Source: Candidatus Saccharimonadota bacterium (GTDB lineage Bacteria; Patescibacteriota; Saccharimonadia; Saccharimonadales; Saccharimonadaceae). Taken from it: 11,760 nucleotides of DNA. This document shows positions 1 through 5,457 of the stretch, piece by piece (the first letter of the stretch is position 1; the number at the start of each line of letters is the position of its first letter). The translations under genes were made by a program, and so were the position numbers. The notes below the pieces were generated by a model that saw nothing but the letters and a program-made list of their open reading frames with translations, ran no database searches and had not been told where the DNA came from. The DNA is taken from NCBI GenBank assembly GCA_027451185.1, contig DAIDJW010000016.1, positions 1-11,760 of the forward strand, in the 5' to 3' direction.

Positions 1-110
1 GTGTAGTTTTTATTAAACAAAAAGAATTCGACGTCGACCTCATTTTTAATAGCATCGGTGGTGTTGGCCCACAAAAAAATATCATTCGGTTCTGGTTTTT
101 CGGTTTCCAT
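1..110 (-). CDS. Hypothetical protein, truncated by window edge
   Basis: An open frame begins with ATG at 110 on the minus strand and runs off the left edge after 36 visible codons, so only the N-terminus is seen. It reads METEKPEPNDIFLW and continues with a charged, hydrophilic stretch ending in FFLFNKNY. There is no signal peptide or membrane segment in the visible part. It starts 12 bases after the rnhA stop on the same strand, with only a weak purine-rich AAAG element ahead, so it is probably co-transcribed with rnhA. I do not recognise the family. The main support is an open frame in a tight operon-like position, and I infer no function. Confidence 0.5.
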   Translation of the reverse strand, partial: METEKPEPNDIFLWANTTDAIKNEVDVEFFLFNKNY

Positions 111-122
111 TTTTTACTTTCT

Positions 123-557
123 TTATTCAGTTGTTACTAAACCACTCAAGCGCTTTTCGCGGGCATTATTCGCCCAGGTGTCGGCCAGTTCATTGCCTTC
201 ATCGCCCTCATGTCCACGTACCCATGTTACACGCGCCTGTGAGCGGCGATAAAGTCCATAAACCTCTTTAACTAAATCTAGGTTTTTGATTTCACCACCT
301 TTTTTGACCCAGCCCTTGGCCTGCCAAACTGGCGCCCATTTGGTAATGACGTTGAGCCAAAACTCGCTGTCGGTGTAAATCTGGCACGCTCGGCCATCGG
401 CATCTTTAAGCGCCGCAATTAAGGCCGAGCCTTCCATGCGAATATTGGTTGAATTCAAGTCGTGACCCACCGTAAAAGGCTGCATGTTTTTAATGACTGC
501 AAAGCCGCCGGGACCAGGGTTCGGACTGCAACTGCCATCGGTATAGTAAATATCCAT
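123..557 (-). CDS. rnhA: Ribonuclease HI
   Basis: RNase HI cleaves the RNA strand of RNA-DNA hybrids in the cytoplasm, removing R-loops and primer remnants. The 144-residue length is close to the usual 150-155 for a bare catalytic domain. The sequence opens with the first beta strand and YTDGS (catalytic D7), followed by the SPNPGPGGF segment. E42 lies in MEGSALIAAL, D63 in YTDSE, H116 in VRGHEGDEGNELAD, and D126 in the same segment. This gives the full D-E-D-D metal-binding set plus the catalytic-loop histidine. There is no N-terminal hybrid-binding domain. It lies downstream of glyS behind a terminator and probably uses its own promoter, with a -10 box exactly six bases from the ATG. The weak AGGGC before the ATG is too close to be a good ribosome binding site. 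The family assignment is secure. Confidence 0.95.
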   Translation of the reverse strand: MDIYYTDGSCSPNPGPGGFAVIKNMQPFTVGHDLNSTNIRMEGSALIAALKDADGRACQIYTDSEFWLNVITKWAPVWQAKGWVKKGGEIKNLDLVKEVYGLYRRSQARVTWVRGHEGDEGNELADTWANNAREKRLSGLVTTE

Positions 558-563
558 TGCCCT

Positions 564-569
564 ATTTTA
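564..569 (-). promoter_or_regulatory. Putative -10 box of leaderless rnhA promoter
   Basis: TAAAAT on the minus strand is separated from the rnhA ATG (557) by exactly six bases, which places the expected transcription start on the A of the ATG. No convincing -35 hexamer is seen: the region 17 bases upstream lies inside the glyS terminator hairpin. The call rests on the hexamer, the spacing and the need for a promoter after the terminator. Confidence 0.45.
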
Positions 570-573
570 CTAC

Positions 574-600
574 AAAAACCGAGCTGTTGAGCCCGGCTTA
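574..600 (-). terminator. Intrinsic terminator after glyS
   Basis: On the minus strand, AAGCCGGGCU pairs with AGCUCGGUUU around a CAAC loop. The stem has about ten base pairs including two G-U wobbles. It is followed directly by UUUUUG. It lies between the glyS stop and the rnhA start and would end the glyS transcript. Read on the plus strand it lacks a good U-tract. Confidence 0.75.
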
Positions 601-654
601 TTGCTTGTGTGAGGTAGTATCACTGCCTAGGCTTATTATACCACTTTTTGGTAA

Positions 655-1998
655 TTATAGCTCGCCGGGCTGAACACGCTTTTGCTCGGTTGTGTCGCGG
701 TCACGGACAGTCACGCTGCCATCTTCTAGTGTTGTAAAGTCAACAACTACACAATTAGGTGTACCGATTTCATCTTGACGGCGGTAGCGCTTACCAATGT
801 TACCATTGTCGTCCCACATCACGGCGCCGTATTTCTGCTTCAGGCTGGTATAAATCTCTTTAGCCCTGGCGACTAGTTCTGGTTTGTTTTTTAACAGAGG
901 TGAAACGGCAAACTTAACCGGCGCCAAGTGCTCCGGTAGCTTCAAAAAGATACGTTTTTCACCGTTCACTTCGTCTTCAGTGTAGGCGCTCGACAGCACC
1001 GCCATTAAGGCTCGCTCGACGCCAAAGCTCGGTTCAATAACATGCGGAACAAATTTATTGTTCGTTCCTTTGACGGTGTATTCCATGTTCTTGCCACTTT
1101 CGCGCTGAATGTTGCCAAGGTCAAAATCGGTTCGGTATGCTAGGCCTAGCAATTCTTCGCGGCCGATCGGAAAGTCAAACTCAAAATCAATTGTCCGCTT
1201 TGAATAATGGGCTCGGTCACTTTCCGGCACCTCTAATTCATGCACGTTTTCGGTTGGCAAGCCTAGCGCTTCGGTCCATTGCCAAACTTGCTGGCGCCAG
1301 TGTTCAAAAGCTTCTTCCCACTTGGCTGGATCAACAAAGTATTCAATCTCCATTTGTTCAAACTCGCGCGAACGGAAAATAAAGTCGCGCGGGCTGATTT
1401 CGTTGCGAAATGCCTTACCCTGCTGGGCCAAGCCAAACGGCAAATCTGGGTAAAAACTATCTAGCACGTTTTTGTAGTTGGTGAAAATACCTTGGGCAGT
1501 TTCGGGGCGCAAGTAGCTAACACTAGATTCATCATCAACCGGCCCAACGGTCGTTTTGAACATCATATTAAAGGTTCGTACGTCCGACAATTCGTTGCCA
1601 GCTGGACTTTTGACGTTATTATCACGGATTAGCTTGGTCATGTCAGCTAAGTTTAGCCCGTCAACCGGATAACCAGCATCTTTCAACAAATGGTCAGCGC
1701 GATAGCGCAAATGTGTCACTTCATCTTCTACCAACGGGTCGGTAAAGGTCGCTACGTGACCGCTGGCCTGCCAAACTTTTTGATTCATTAGAATCGCCGC
1801 ATCAACGCCGTACATATCGTCGCGATCGCTCACAAACATCTTCCACCACAGTTGCATAATGTTGCGCTTCAAGGTCACACCCAGTGGCCCGAAGTCCCAG
1901 GTACCACTTAAGCCACCGTAAACGTCACTGCCAGGGTAAATAAAGCCGCGACGTTTAGCTAAACTAACGATATTTTCCATTTTTTGTTGGTCATTCAT
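655..1998 (-). CDS. glyS: Glycyl-tRNA synthetase (class II, alpha2 type)
   Basis: This enzyme charges tRNA-Gly with glycine using ATP in the cytoplasm. The 447-residue protein is the single-chain dimeric type (also called glyQS), not the alpha2-beta2 enzyme. The N-terminal part carries the GlyRS signature region (RRGFIYPGSDVYGGLSGTWD, about residues 16-35), with QASGHV near 77 and YLRPETAQGIF near 163-173. Motif 2 is FRNEISPRDF with the following FRSREFEQMEIEYF (about 197-221). Motif 3 is EPSFGVERALMA (about 322-333). The last 90 or so residues form the anticodon-binding domain. The ATG at 1998 follows an extended -10 promoter so closely that the mRNA leader would be about five bases with no Shine-Dalgarno sequence. 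The second Met (codon 7) also lacks one. A terminator follows at 574-600. Confidence 0.97.
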   Translation of the reverse strand: MNDQQKMENIVSLAKRRGFIYPGSDVYGGLSGTWDFGPLGVTLKRNIMQLWWKMFVSDRDDMYGVDAAILMNQKVWQASGHVATFTDPLVEDEVTHLRYRADHLLKDAGYPVDGLNLADMTKLIRDNNVKSPAGNELSDVRTFNMMFKTTVGPVDDESSVSYLRPETAQGIFTNYKNVLDSFYPDLPFGLAQQGKAFRNEISPRDFIFRSREFEQMEIEYFVDPAKWEEAFEHWRQQVWQWTEALGLPTENVHELEVPESDRAHYSKRTIDFEFDFPIGREELLGLAYRTDFDLGNIQRESGKNMEYTVKGTNNKFVPHVIEPSFGVERALMAVLSSAYTEDEVNGEKRIFLKLPEHLAPVKFAVSPLLKNKPELVARAKEIYTSLKQKYGAVMWDDNGNIGKRYRRQDEIGTPNCVVVDFTTLEDGSVTVRDRDTTEQKRVQPGEL

Positions 1999-2009
1999 AA
2001 CTGTTGGTC

Positions 2010-2018
2010 ATTATACCA
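2010..2018 (-). promoter_or_regulatory. Extended -10 promoter of glyS
   Basis: On the minus strand, TGG-TATAAT is a perfect -10 hexamer with the TGn extension. The expected start is near 2003, about five bases before the glyS ATG at 1998. A TTGAAA lies only 13 bases upstream, too close for a standard -35, so the extended -10 probably carries recognition. An 11-base direct repeat (TGTTGGTCATT on plus, at 1985-1995 and 2002-2012) overlaps the -10 box and the first codons. Confidence 0.7.
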
Positions 2019-2021
2019 TAT

Positions 2022-2049
2022 TTGACTTTTTCAACTGTTATTGTAATAA
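2022..2049 (+). promoter_or_regulatory. Possible promoter into the 2057-2241 island
   Basis: TTGACT (2022-2027), a 16-base spacer and TAATAA (2044-2049) form a plausible plus-strand sigma-70-type promoter with an expected start near 2056. It is back-to-back with the glyS promoter, whose -10 box is at 2010-2015. The -10 match is imperfect and nothing else proves transcription. Confidence 0.3.
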
Positions 2050-2056
2050 TACAAAA

Positions 2057-2241
2057 TTAGTTCTTTCCCATTACCAACCCAACCACCCCGACGGAGTCGA
2101 TATGGACGACCACACCTTCCCGGCCTGCATAAGCCTGGCAGCCACAGCCCTTGAGGGCGACGACCGGTTCTACCGGCTTGCCCGTCGTCGACGGAAGTGA
2201 ACACCACCCCCTGCCACAATCCAGCGGCAGGGGGTTTCCCA
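2057..2241 (+). other. GC-rich island: candidate structured RNA or small-ORF transcript
   Basis: This stretch between glyS and recO is much richer in G and C than its AT-rich left flank, with sharp edges near 2068 and 2241. Read on plus it can fold extensively. CTTCC (2116-2120) pairs with GGAAG (2193-2197). CGACGAC (2158-2164) pairs with GTCGTCG (2184-2190), competing with CCGGT/ACCGG (2164-2168/2172-2176) and GGGC/GCCC. A 10-bp hairpin closes it at 2206-2235. A 32-codon plus-strand frame (2102-2200) starts ATG-GAC-GAC five bases after GGAG and ends in a run of Arg/Lys codons. A 61-codon minus-strand frame (2057-2242) starts six bases after the recO stop without a ribosome binding site. It contains GREGVVVHID, faintly like a KOW motif. 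I cannot decide among structured RNA, small protein and remnant. Confidence 0.35.
2206..2238 (+). terminator. Strong GC hairpin, possible terminator
   Basis: ACCCCCTGCC (2206-2215) pairs perfectly with GGCAGGGGGT (2226-2235) around a ten-base loop. On plus only TTT follows before CCC, so the U-tract is short. On minus, the direction of recO, no T-run follows. It sits between convergent ends (the possible plus-strand transcript and recO), a common place for a shared stop. Termination on either strand is uncertain. Confidence 0.4.
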
Positions 2242-2248
2242 TAGCTAA

Positions 2249-2932
2249 TTATCGTTCGTCAATCGCCGCATGTTCATGCGCGACACTCAGACAAGCCCCA
2301 ATAACATCATCGATACCACCCACCTGAGCCAAGATCTTCAGCGGCCGAGTAGCAATTAAGCGCAATAATTTAATATGACGACTATCTAACTCACCCATTT
2401 CAGCTTGTCGTAAACCCTGCTCGGCCACATCATAGCGATAATATTCAGCCTCGCTTAGTTTCTGACCGTCAATGTCCAGCTCAAGATTTAAATCGCGGCC
2501 AAGCAGCCCGGCATAATGTAAATAAAACCAGGTTTCAATTAGTTCTAAGGTGATTGTTTTGGCATCAAGCGCCATCAAAATCTCGCTCAACATATCAAAC
2601 CACTCCGGTTCATCGACCGTTTCGCTGGCGCGAGCAATTAGTTTTATGGCCGTATACCCAAACTGCAGCCGATCATAATCGGTCATAATATTGCTATAAA
2701 AATGAACCAGCCGAGCCGAGGTCAAAATGCCCAGCTCACCCCTTCCCTCGCCAATCACTACATCGCTAATTGCAAATAGTTCAATACCGCCAGCTAATTT
2801 ACTTTTTTCACGGCGGACACCGCGGGCCATCACGCTGCGGCGGCCCTCTGGCGTCAACAGTTGTAGGATCCGGTCCGCCTCGCCATAGTTAGTCCGCCTT
2901 AGGACAATTGCCCGCGTGCGGTCAGTTCTCAT
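2249..2932 (-). CDS. recO: DNA repair protein RecO
   Basis: RecO is the recombination mediator of the RecFOR pathway. It binds single-stranded DNA and SSB, anneals strands and helps load RecA at gaps. The 227-residue length is normal. The N-terminal OB-fold is clear: TRAIVLRRTNYGEADRIL (about 6-23), followed by the TPEG-R turn and ARGVRREKSKLAGGIELF (about 37-54). The rest is the helical RecO C-terminal domain, including the YYRYD region. The four-cysteine zinc site of many bacterial RecO proteins is absent, since only one Cys is visible near the C-terminus. That is tolerated in the family. The ATG overlaps the stop of the upstream response regulator as ATGA, so translation is probably coupled. 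It is the last gene of a kinase-regulator-recO operon, which is an unusual setting. Confidence 0.93.
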   Translation of the reverse strand: MRTDRTRAIVLRRTNYGEADRILQLLTPEGRRSVMARGVRREKSKLAGGIELFAISDVVIGEGRGELGILTSARLVHFYSNIMTDYDRLQFGYTAIKLIARASETVDEPEWFDMLSEILMALDAKTITLELIETWFYLHYAGLLGRDLNLELDIDGQKLSEAEYYRYDVAEQGLRQAEMGELDSRHIKLLRLIATRPLKILAQVGGIDDVIGACLSVAHEHAAIDER

Positions 2933-3294
2933 GTCAAGCTTCCTCGGACAGCCGCTACAACGTCGTCCGGTGACATGGTCGCTTTATCAATAATACGGCG
3001 CACGCCATATGGCTTTAGATCTTCCAGTTTTAAATCTTCCGCAACATTTGAACAGATTACTACCGGTATAACAGCGGTGTCGCTATAAGATTGCAGTTCA
3101 TGCAGCAGCGTAAAGCCGGTATTACCCGTTAACAGCAAATCTAAGACAATCAGGTTTGGTTTTTCAGCGTCGATAGCCACAATCGCATCGAGTGCATGCC
3201 CCGACACCACCGTTTGATAACCAGCTTTTTTTAGCACCCGCTGGTGTTGCGCGGCCAACCAATCGTCATCTTCAACAATCAAAATTTTGGTCAT
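2929..3294 (-). CDS. Single-domain response regulator (REC only)
   Basis: A 121-residue receiver domain with no output domain, so it should act by protein-protein contact or as a phosphate relay. The acidic pocket is E8-D9-D10 in ILIVEDDD. The phospho-acceptor is D52 in LIVLDLLL. The switch Ser/Thr position is S82 in VICSN, and the conserved lysine is K104 in IIDKA. The K is followed by A rather than the usual P, a common variation. It is fused by ATGA overlaps to the histidine kinase upstream (3291-3294) and to recO downstream (2929-2932), so the kinase is its likely partner. The lack of a DNA-binding domain means it is probably not itself a transcription factor. Its link to RecO is positional only. 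Confidence 0.92.
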   Translation of the reverse strand: MTKILIVEDDDWLAAQHQRVLKKAGYQTVVSGHALDAIVAIDAEKPNLIVLDLLLTGNTGFTLLHELQSYSDTAVIPVVICSNVAEDLKLEDLKPYGVRRIIDKATMSPDDVVAAVRGSLT

Positions 3295-4022
3295 AGCAAG
3301 CTAAGTTGCCGCGAAGCCTGTAAGTCAACATAGAACGTCGCGCCGTCGCGGTGACGCGTTACGCCAATCGAACCCTGCATTGCCTCAGCAAACATGCCAG
3401 CAATATACAAACCTAGGCCGCTACTTTGCGGACGAGCATGAACCGCCTGCGGTGCCGTCGCTAATTTTTGCTGCAAGCTGCGCCACATATCACTCGACAA
3501 AGCCGGCCCAAAATCGCGTACGCCCACTCTAATTATTTTGCCAGCCTGGAGCGATTTAATTTGCAGCTCTACTGCCGCGCCAGCCTCGCTATAATGCAAG
3601 GCGTTGTCGCTAAAATTCATCACAATGCGCCGTAGCAAATCACGATTAGCCACCATTAGCAGTGGATGTTTATGCGACCGGATTGTTAGTTGTCGACCGT
3701 GGGCCGCAAATAACGGTGTTAGCTCGTGCACGATATCGTCACAAATCTGCCAAGGATTGATTGGTTCTAGGATAAACATAGCGTCTTCCAGGCGAGCAGC
3801 GCGCGTTAAGTCGCTCGTTAAGCGTAGCGCTCGCTCGCTAGTCAGGCGAATTTGGTCCAGAATTTGATGGCGTTCACCCGCCGACAAACCATCGTCTTCA
3901 AGCATCAAACTAAGTTGTCGCACTAAAACCAGCGGTGATTTCAGCTCATGGGCCGCCGCAACAACCGGCGACAAAATAAAGCCATCCTGTCCGATTCGTG
4001 ACTGCTCCGTGCGCTCCCTCAT
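3291..4022 (-). CDS. Soluble sensor-less histidine kinase
   Basis: This 243-residue protein is a HisKA plus HATPase core with almost nothing before it. The H-box AAAHELKSPL puts the phospho-accepting histidine at H25. The dimerisation helices follow, to about residue 80. The ATP-binding domain has an N-box (NFSDNALHYS, N136 and N140), a G1 box (VRDFGPA, D170) and a G2 box (SSGLGLYIAG, 199-208). There is no transmembrane segment, PAS, GAF or HAMP domain, so it must sense through a partner or an unrecognised signal. It overlaps the response regulator gene by four bases, making that the likely phosphotransfer partner. The ATG at 4022 follows an extended -10 box so closely that the mRNA would start about two bases before it. 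I see no Shine-Dalgarno sequence. Confidence 0.93.
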   Translation of the reverse strand: MRERTEQSRIGQDGFILSPVVAAAHELKSPLVLVRQLSLMLEDDGLSAGERHQILDQIRLTSERALRLTSDLTRAARLEDAMFILEPINPWQICDDIVHELTPLFAAHGRQLTIRSHKHPLLMVANRDLLRRIVMNFSDNALHYSEAGAAVELQIKSLQAGKIIRVGVRDFGPALSSDMWRSLQQKLATAPQAVHARPQSSGLGLYIAGMFAEAMQGSIGVTRHRDGATFYVDLQASRQLSLL

Positions 4023-4030
4023 ATATCAAC

Positions 4031-4039
4031 ATGATAGCA
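4031..4039 (-). promoter_or_regulatory. Extended -10 promoter of kinase-regulator-recO operon
   Basis: On the minus strand, TGC-TATCAT is an extended -10 element eight bases upstream of the kinase ATG. The expected start is near 4024, two bases ahead of the start codon. No -35-like hexamer lies at 16-18 bases. It falls in the 40-base gap after the 4063 gene and would let the kinase-regulator-recO genes be expressed separately from the xse operon. Confidence 0.5.
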
Positions 4040-4062
4040 CAGCGCCCTAGCTCAGGCGAGCA

Positions 4063-4728
4063 TTAGCTGTTAAATTTGATAGTCGCAATTAGGGCGTTAA
4101 AATCGTTCATAAAGGTATTGGCATCGGTTCGTATGGTAACTGTTTTGTCGCGAATTTTAAATAGGACAAGCGAACCACGCAACCGATCAGGAAAAGTGCC
4201 GTCTAGCCTGGTAGCGTCTTCACCGTCAATCTTAACAGCCGACGATTGCAAGTCGCCGTTTTTAACATAGCTATCATAGGTTGCAACGGTCTTGCCGTAA
4301 TCTTGAGTCTGAATGTTGACGCGCAAAGCAAATTGCTGGGTAGCCGTCACCGGCGGCACGCTAACTGGGTTTAGGTAAGCCTGATATTGCCCACCAGTTG
4401 AGCCGTCTTGGCTAATATAGACGCTCCAAGTTTTAGGATATGAAAACGACAAGGAGCCGTAATCGGTCGGACCGGTAAAGGTACGATTCGGTAATTTTTC
4501 GGCATCGCTAAAGTCGCTTGTCATTTGAGTTCGAACTGCTTTTTCTTTTTCAGCGACAGCATTATTAACCTGGGTATCGACAGTGGTTTTTTCTTGCAGA
4601 TAGCGGTACATTGCCCAGCCAGCCGTCCCGGCTCCGGCTAACGCCACAACAATTAAAACTATCGTCAAAATTAGCCAACTATTAACCGCGCCCGCTTCGC
4701 CCTGCCGAGTCTTTATCATAAGCGTCAT
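4063..4728 (-). CDS. One-helix membrane-anchored protein of unknown function
   Basis: A 221-residue protein with a short basic N-terminus and one strong hydrophobic helix (about residues 17-41, SWLILTIVLIVVALAGAG and onward). A charged, probably coiled region follows (about 45-75), then a beta-rich extracytoplasmic domain containing SFSYPKTWSVYIS. The YPKTW pattern recalls PsbP-like domains of small surface proteins in Gram-positives and Saccharibacteria, but that match is loose. No catalytic motif and no cysteine is visible. The start overlaps the methyltransferase stop as TAATG. A consensus promoter (TTTACA, 17 bases, TATAAT) inside the methyltransferase gene predicts transcription starting at 4720. 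A leaderless message would then begin translation at the second ATG (4719, MIKTRQGE), while readthrough mRNA could use 4728. Confidence 0.85.
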   Translation of the reverse strand: MTLMIKTRQGEAGAVNSWLILTIVLIVVALAGAGTAGWAMYRYLQEKTTVDTQVNNAVAEKEKAVRTQMTSDFSDAEKLPNRTFTGPTDYGSLSFSYPKTWSVYISQDGSTGGQYQAYLNPVSVPPVTATQQFALRVNIQTQDYGKTVATYDSYVKNGDLQSSAVKIDGEDATRLDGTFPDRLRGSLVLFKIRDKTVTIRTDANTFMNDFNALIATIKFNS

Positions 4729-4755
4729 TATAACGACTCGCTACCGGGCTGTAAA
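4727..4755 (-). promoter_or_regulatory. Consensus internal promoter for the 4063 gene
   Basis: On the minus strand, TTTACA (4755-4750), a 17-base spacer and TATAAT (4732-4727) form one of the two best-matched promoters in the window. It lies within the last codons of the methyltransferase gene, and its -10 box shares bases with the TAATG stop/start overlap. The expected start at 4720 is one base before the ATG at 4719. Confidence 0.65.
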
Positions 4756-5264
4756 GGATGTACGATATACAGCTTAAACGCTTGGTACGACTCGTCAGGT
4801 TGTCGACCATCAAGCCCAGCGCCATAAGTTATTAATTTGATGTCATGGCCAGTTCGACCAGCCTCGTGCTCAATTTTTCGAGTTAATTTTTTAATATCGC
4901 GCGACACGCTAAAGGCGTAAACCACCGTCACATCGTCGGGTAATTTCGCTAACCAAAAATCAGTCAGTCTTGTTTCGATATTCTGTTGTTTACGTGACAA
5001 CAATCTACTAATTAAAACTAACGCCGGGTTCAGTTCGTACCCCACCGCCCGTTTCACGATCGGTGCCGCCAGGCGCAGCACTCGACCGTCGCCACTACCG
5101 ACATCAACCAGTACGTCGCCCTGCTTTAGCTGGTAAAGCTTCGAGAACGCCGCCGTTAAATATTTACGCTGCGTTGGCACGTACGGTGCGCCACGAAAAA
5201 CGACAAAACCAAATAGCATCACAACCGCAAAAAATACCCAAAACCAGACGCTACTATTCGCCAT
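4728..5264 (-). CDS. Membrane-anchored class I SAM-dependent methyltransferase
   Basis: This 178-residue protein has an N-terminal hydrophobic anchor (about residues 6-23, WFWVFFAVVMLFGFVVF). A PYVPT segment and a compact Rossmann methyltransferase fold follow. Motif I is DVGSGDGR (54-61), and the acidic residue at the end of beta 2 is E77 in VGYELNP. The pattern of hydrophobic anchor, PYVPT, DxGSGDGR and YELNP resembles the FAM173 family of small membrane methyltransferases, whose eukaryotic members methylate lysine on mitochondrial proteins. The bacterial substrate is unknown. The ATG at 5264 is preferred over the TTG one codon earlier. It overlaps the xseB stop by 11 bases. It is the fourth gene of the flippase-xseA-xseB operon, but a shared role with ExoVII is not implied by its sequence. 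Confidence 0.85.
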   Translation of the reverse strand: MANSSVWFWVFFAVVMLFGFVVFRGAPYVPTQRKYLTAAFSKLYQLKQGDVLVDVGSGDGRVLRLAAPIVKRAVGYELNPALVLISRLLSRKQQNIETRLTDFWLAKLPDDVTVVYAFSVSRDIKKLTRKIEHEAGRTGHDIKLITYGAGLDGRQPDESYQAFKLYIVHPLQPGSESL

Positions 5265-5457
5265 CAAAACGCTGCTTTACGACTGTAATTTCATTTTTTA
5301 ACGCTTGAAGATCTTGGTCAATTTCTTCGGCTAATTTTTCGGCAGCTTTAAACTTATCAAGCGCTATTTCAAGCGTAAATTCGTCGCTATCAAACCAAGC
5401 AACTAGCTCGTCAAGTTCGCCAATTTTTTGTTGTATCGTTTTATTGCTTTGCGTCAT
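5254..5457 (-). CDS. xseB: Exodeoxyribonuclease VII small subunit
   Basis: XseB is the small, helical accessory subunit that binds several-fold to the coiled-coil region of XseA in ExoVII, a single-strand-specific DNA exonuclease. From the ATG at 5457 it has 67 residues, normal for the family. Two predicted helices carry the recognisable core: KIGELDELVAWFDS, then FTLEIALDKFKAAEKLAEEI, which corresponds to the usual LEEAL..YEEG.KL pattern. The ATG is chosen over an upstream in-frame TTG (5466). A GAAGG element lies about nine bases before the ATG. It overlaps the end of xseA by 17 bases and the following methyltransferase by 11, so translation is likely coupled. Confidence 0.92.
   Translation of the reverse strand: MTQSNKTIQQKIGELDELVAWFDSDEFTLEIALDKFKAAEKLAEEIDQDLQALKNEITVVKQRFDGE

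Noticed and set aside
2057..2241. Signal recognition particle RNA or a tRNA in the GC-rich island
   Set aside because: The conserved SRP apex (GGAA-type tetraloop with the flanking AGCAGCC asymmetric loop) is absent on both strands. The CCGGTTCTACCGG hairpin only superficially resembles a T-arm, with no acceptor stem or anticodon arm around it.
1999..2248. T-box or other riboswitch controlling glyS
   Set aside because: The glyS promoter predicts a leader of about five bases, and the structured GC-rich block lies upstream of that promoter, so it cannot be part of the glyS mRNA. No T-box sequence is visible.
4023..4062. Terminator after the 4063 gene
   Set aside because: A short GCTC/GAGC hairpin is present on the minus strand but no T-run follows, so readthrough into the kinase operon remains possible.
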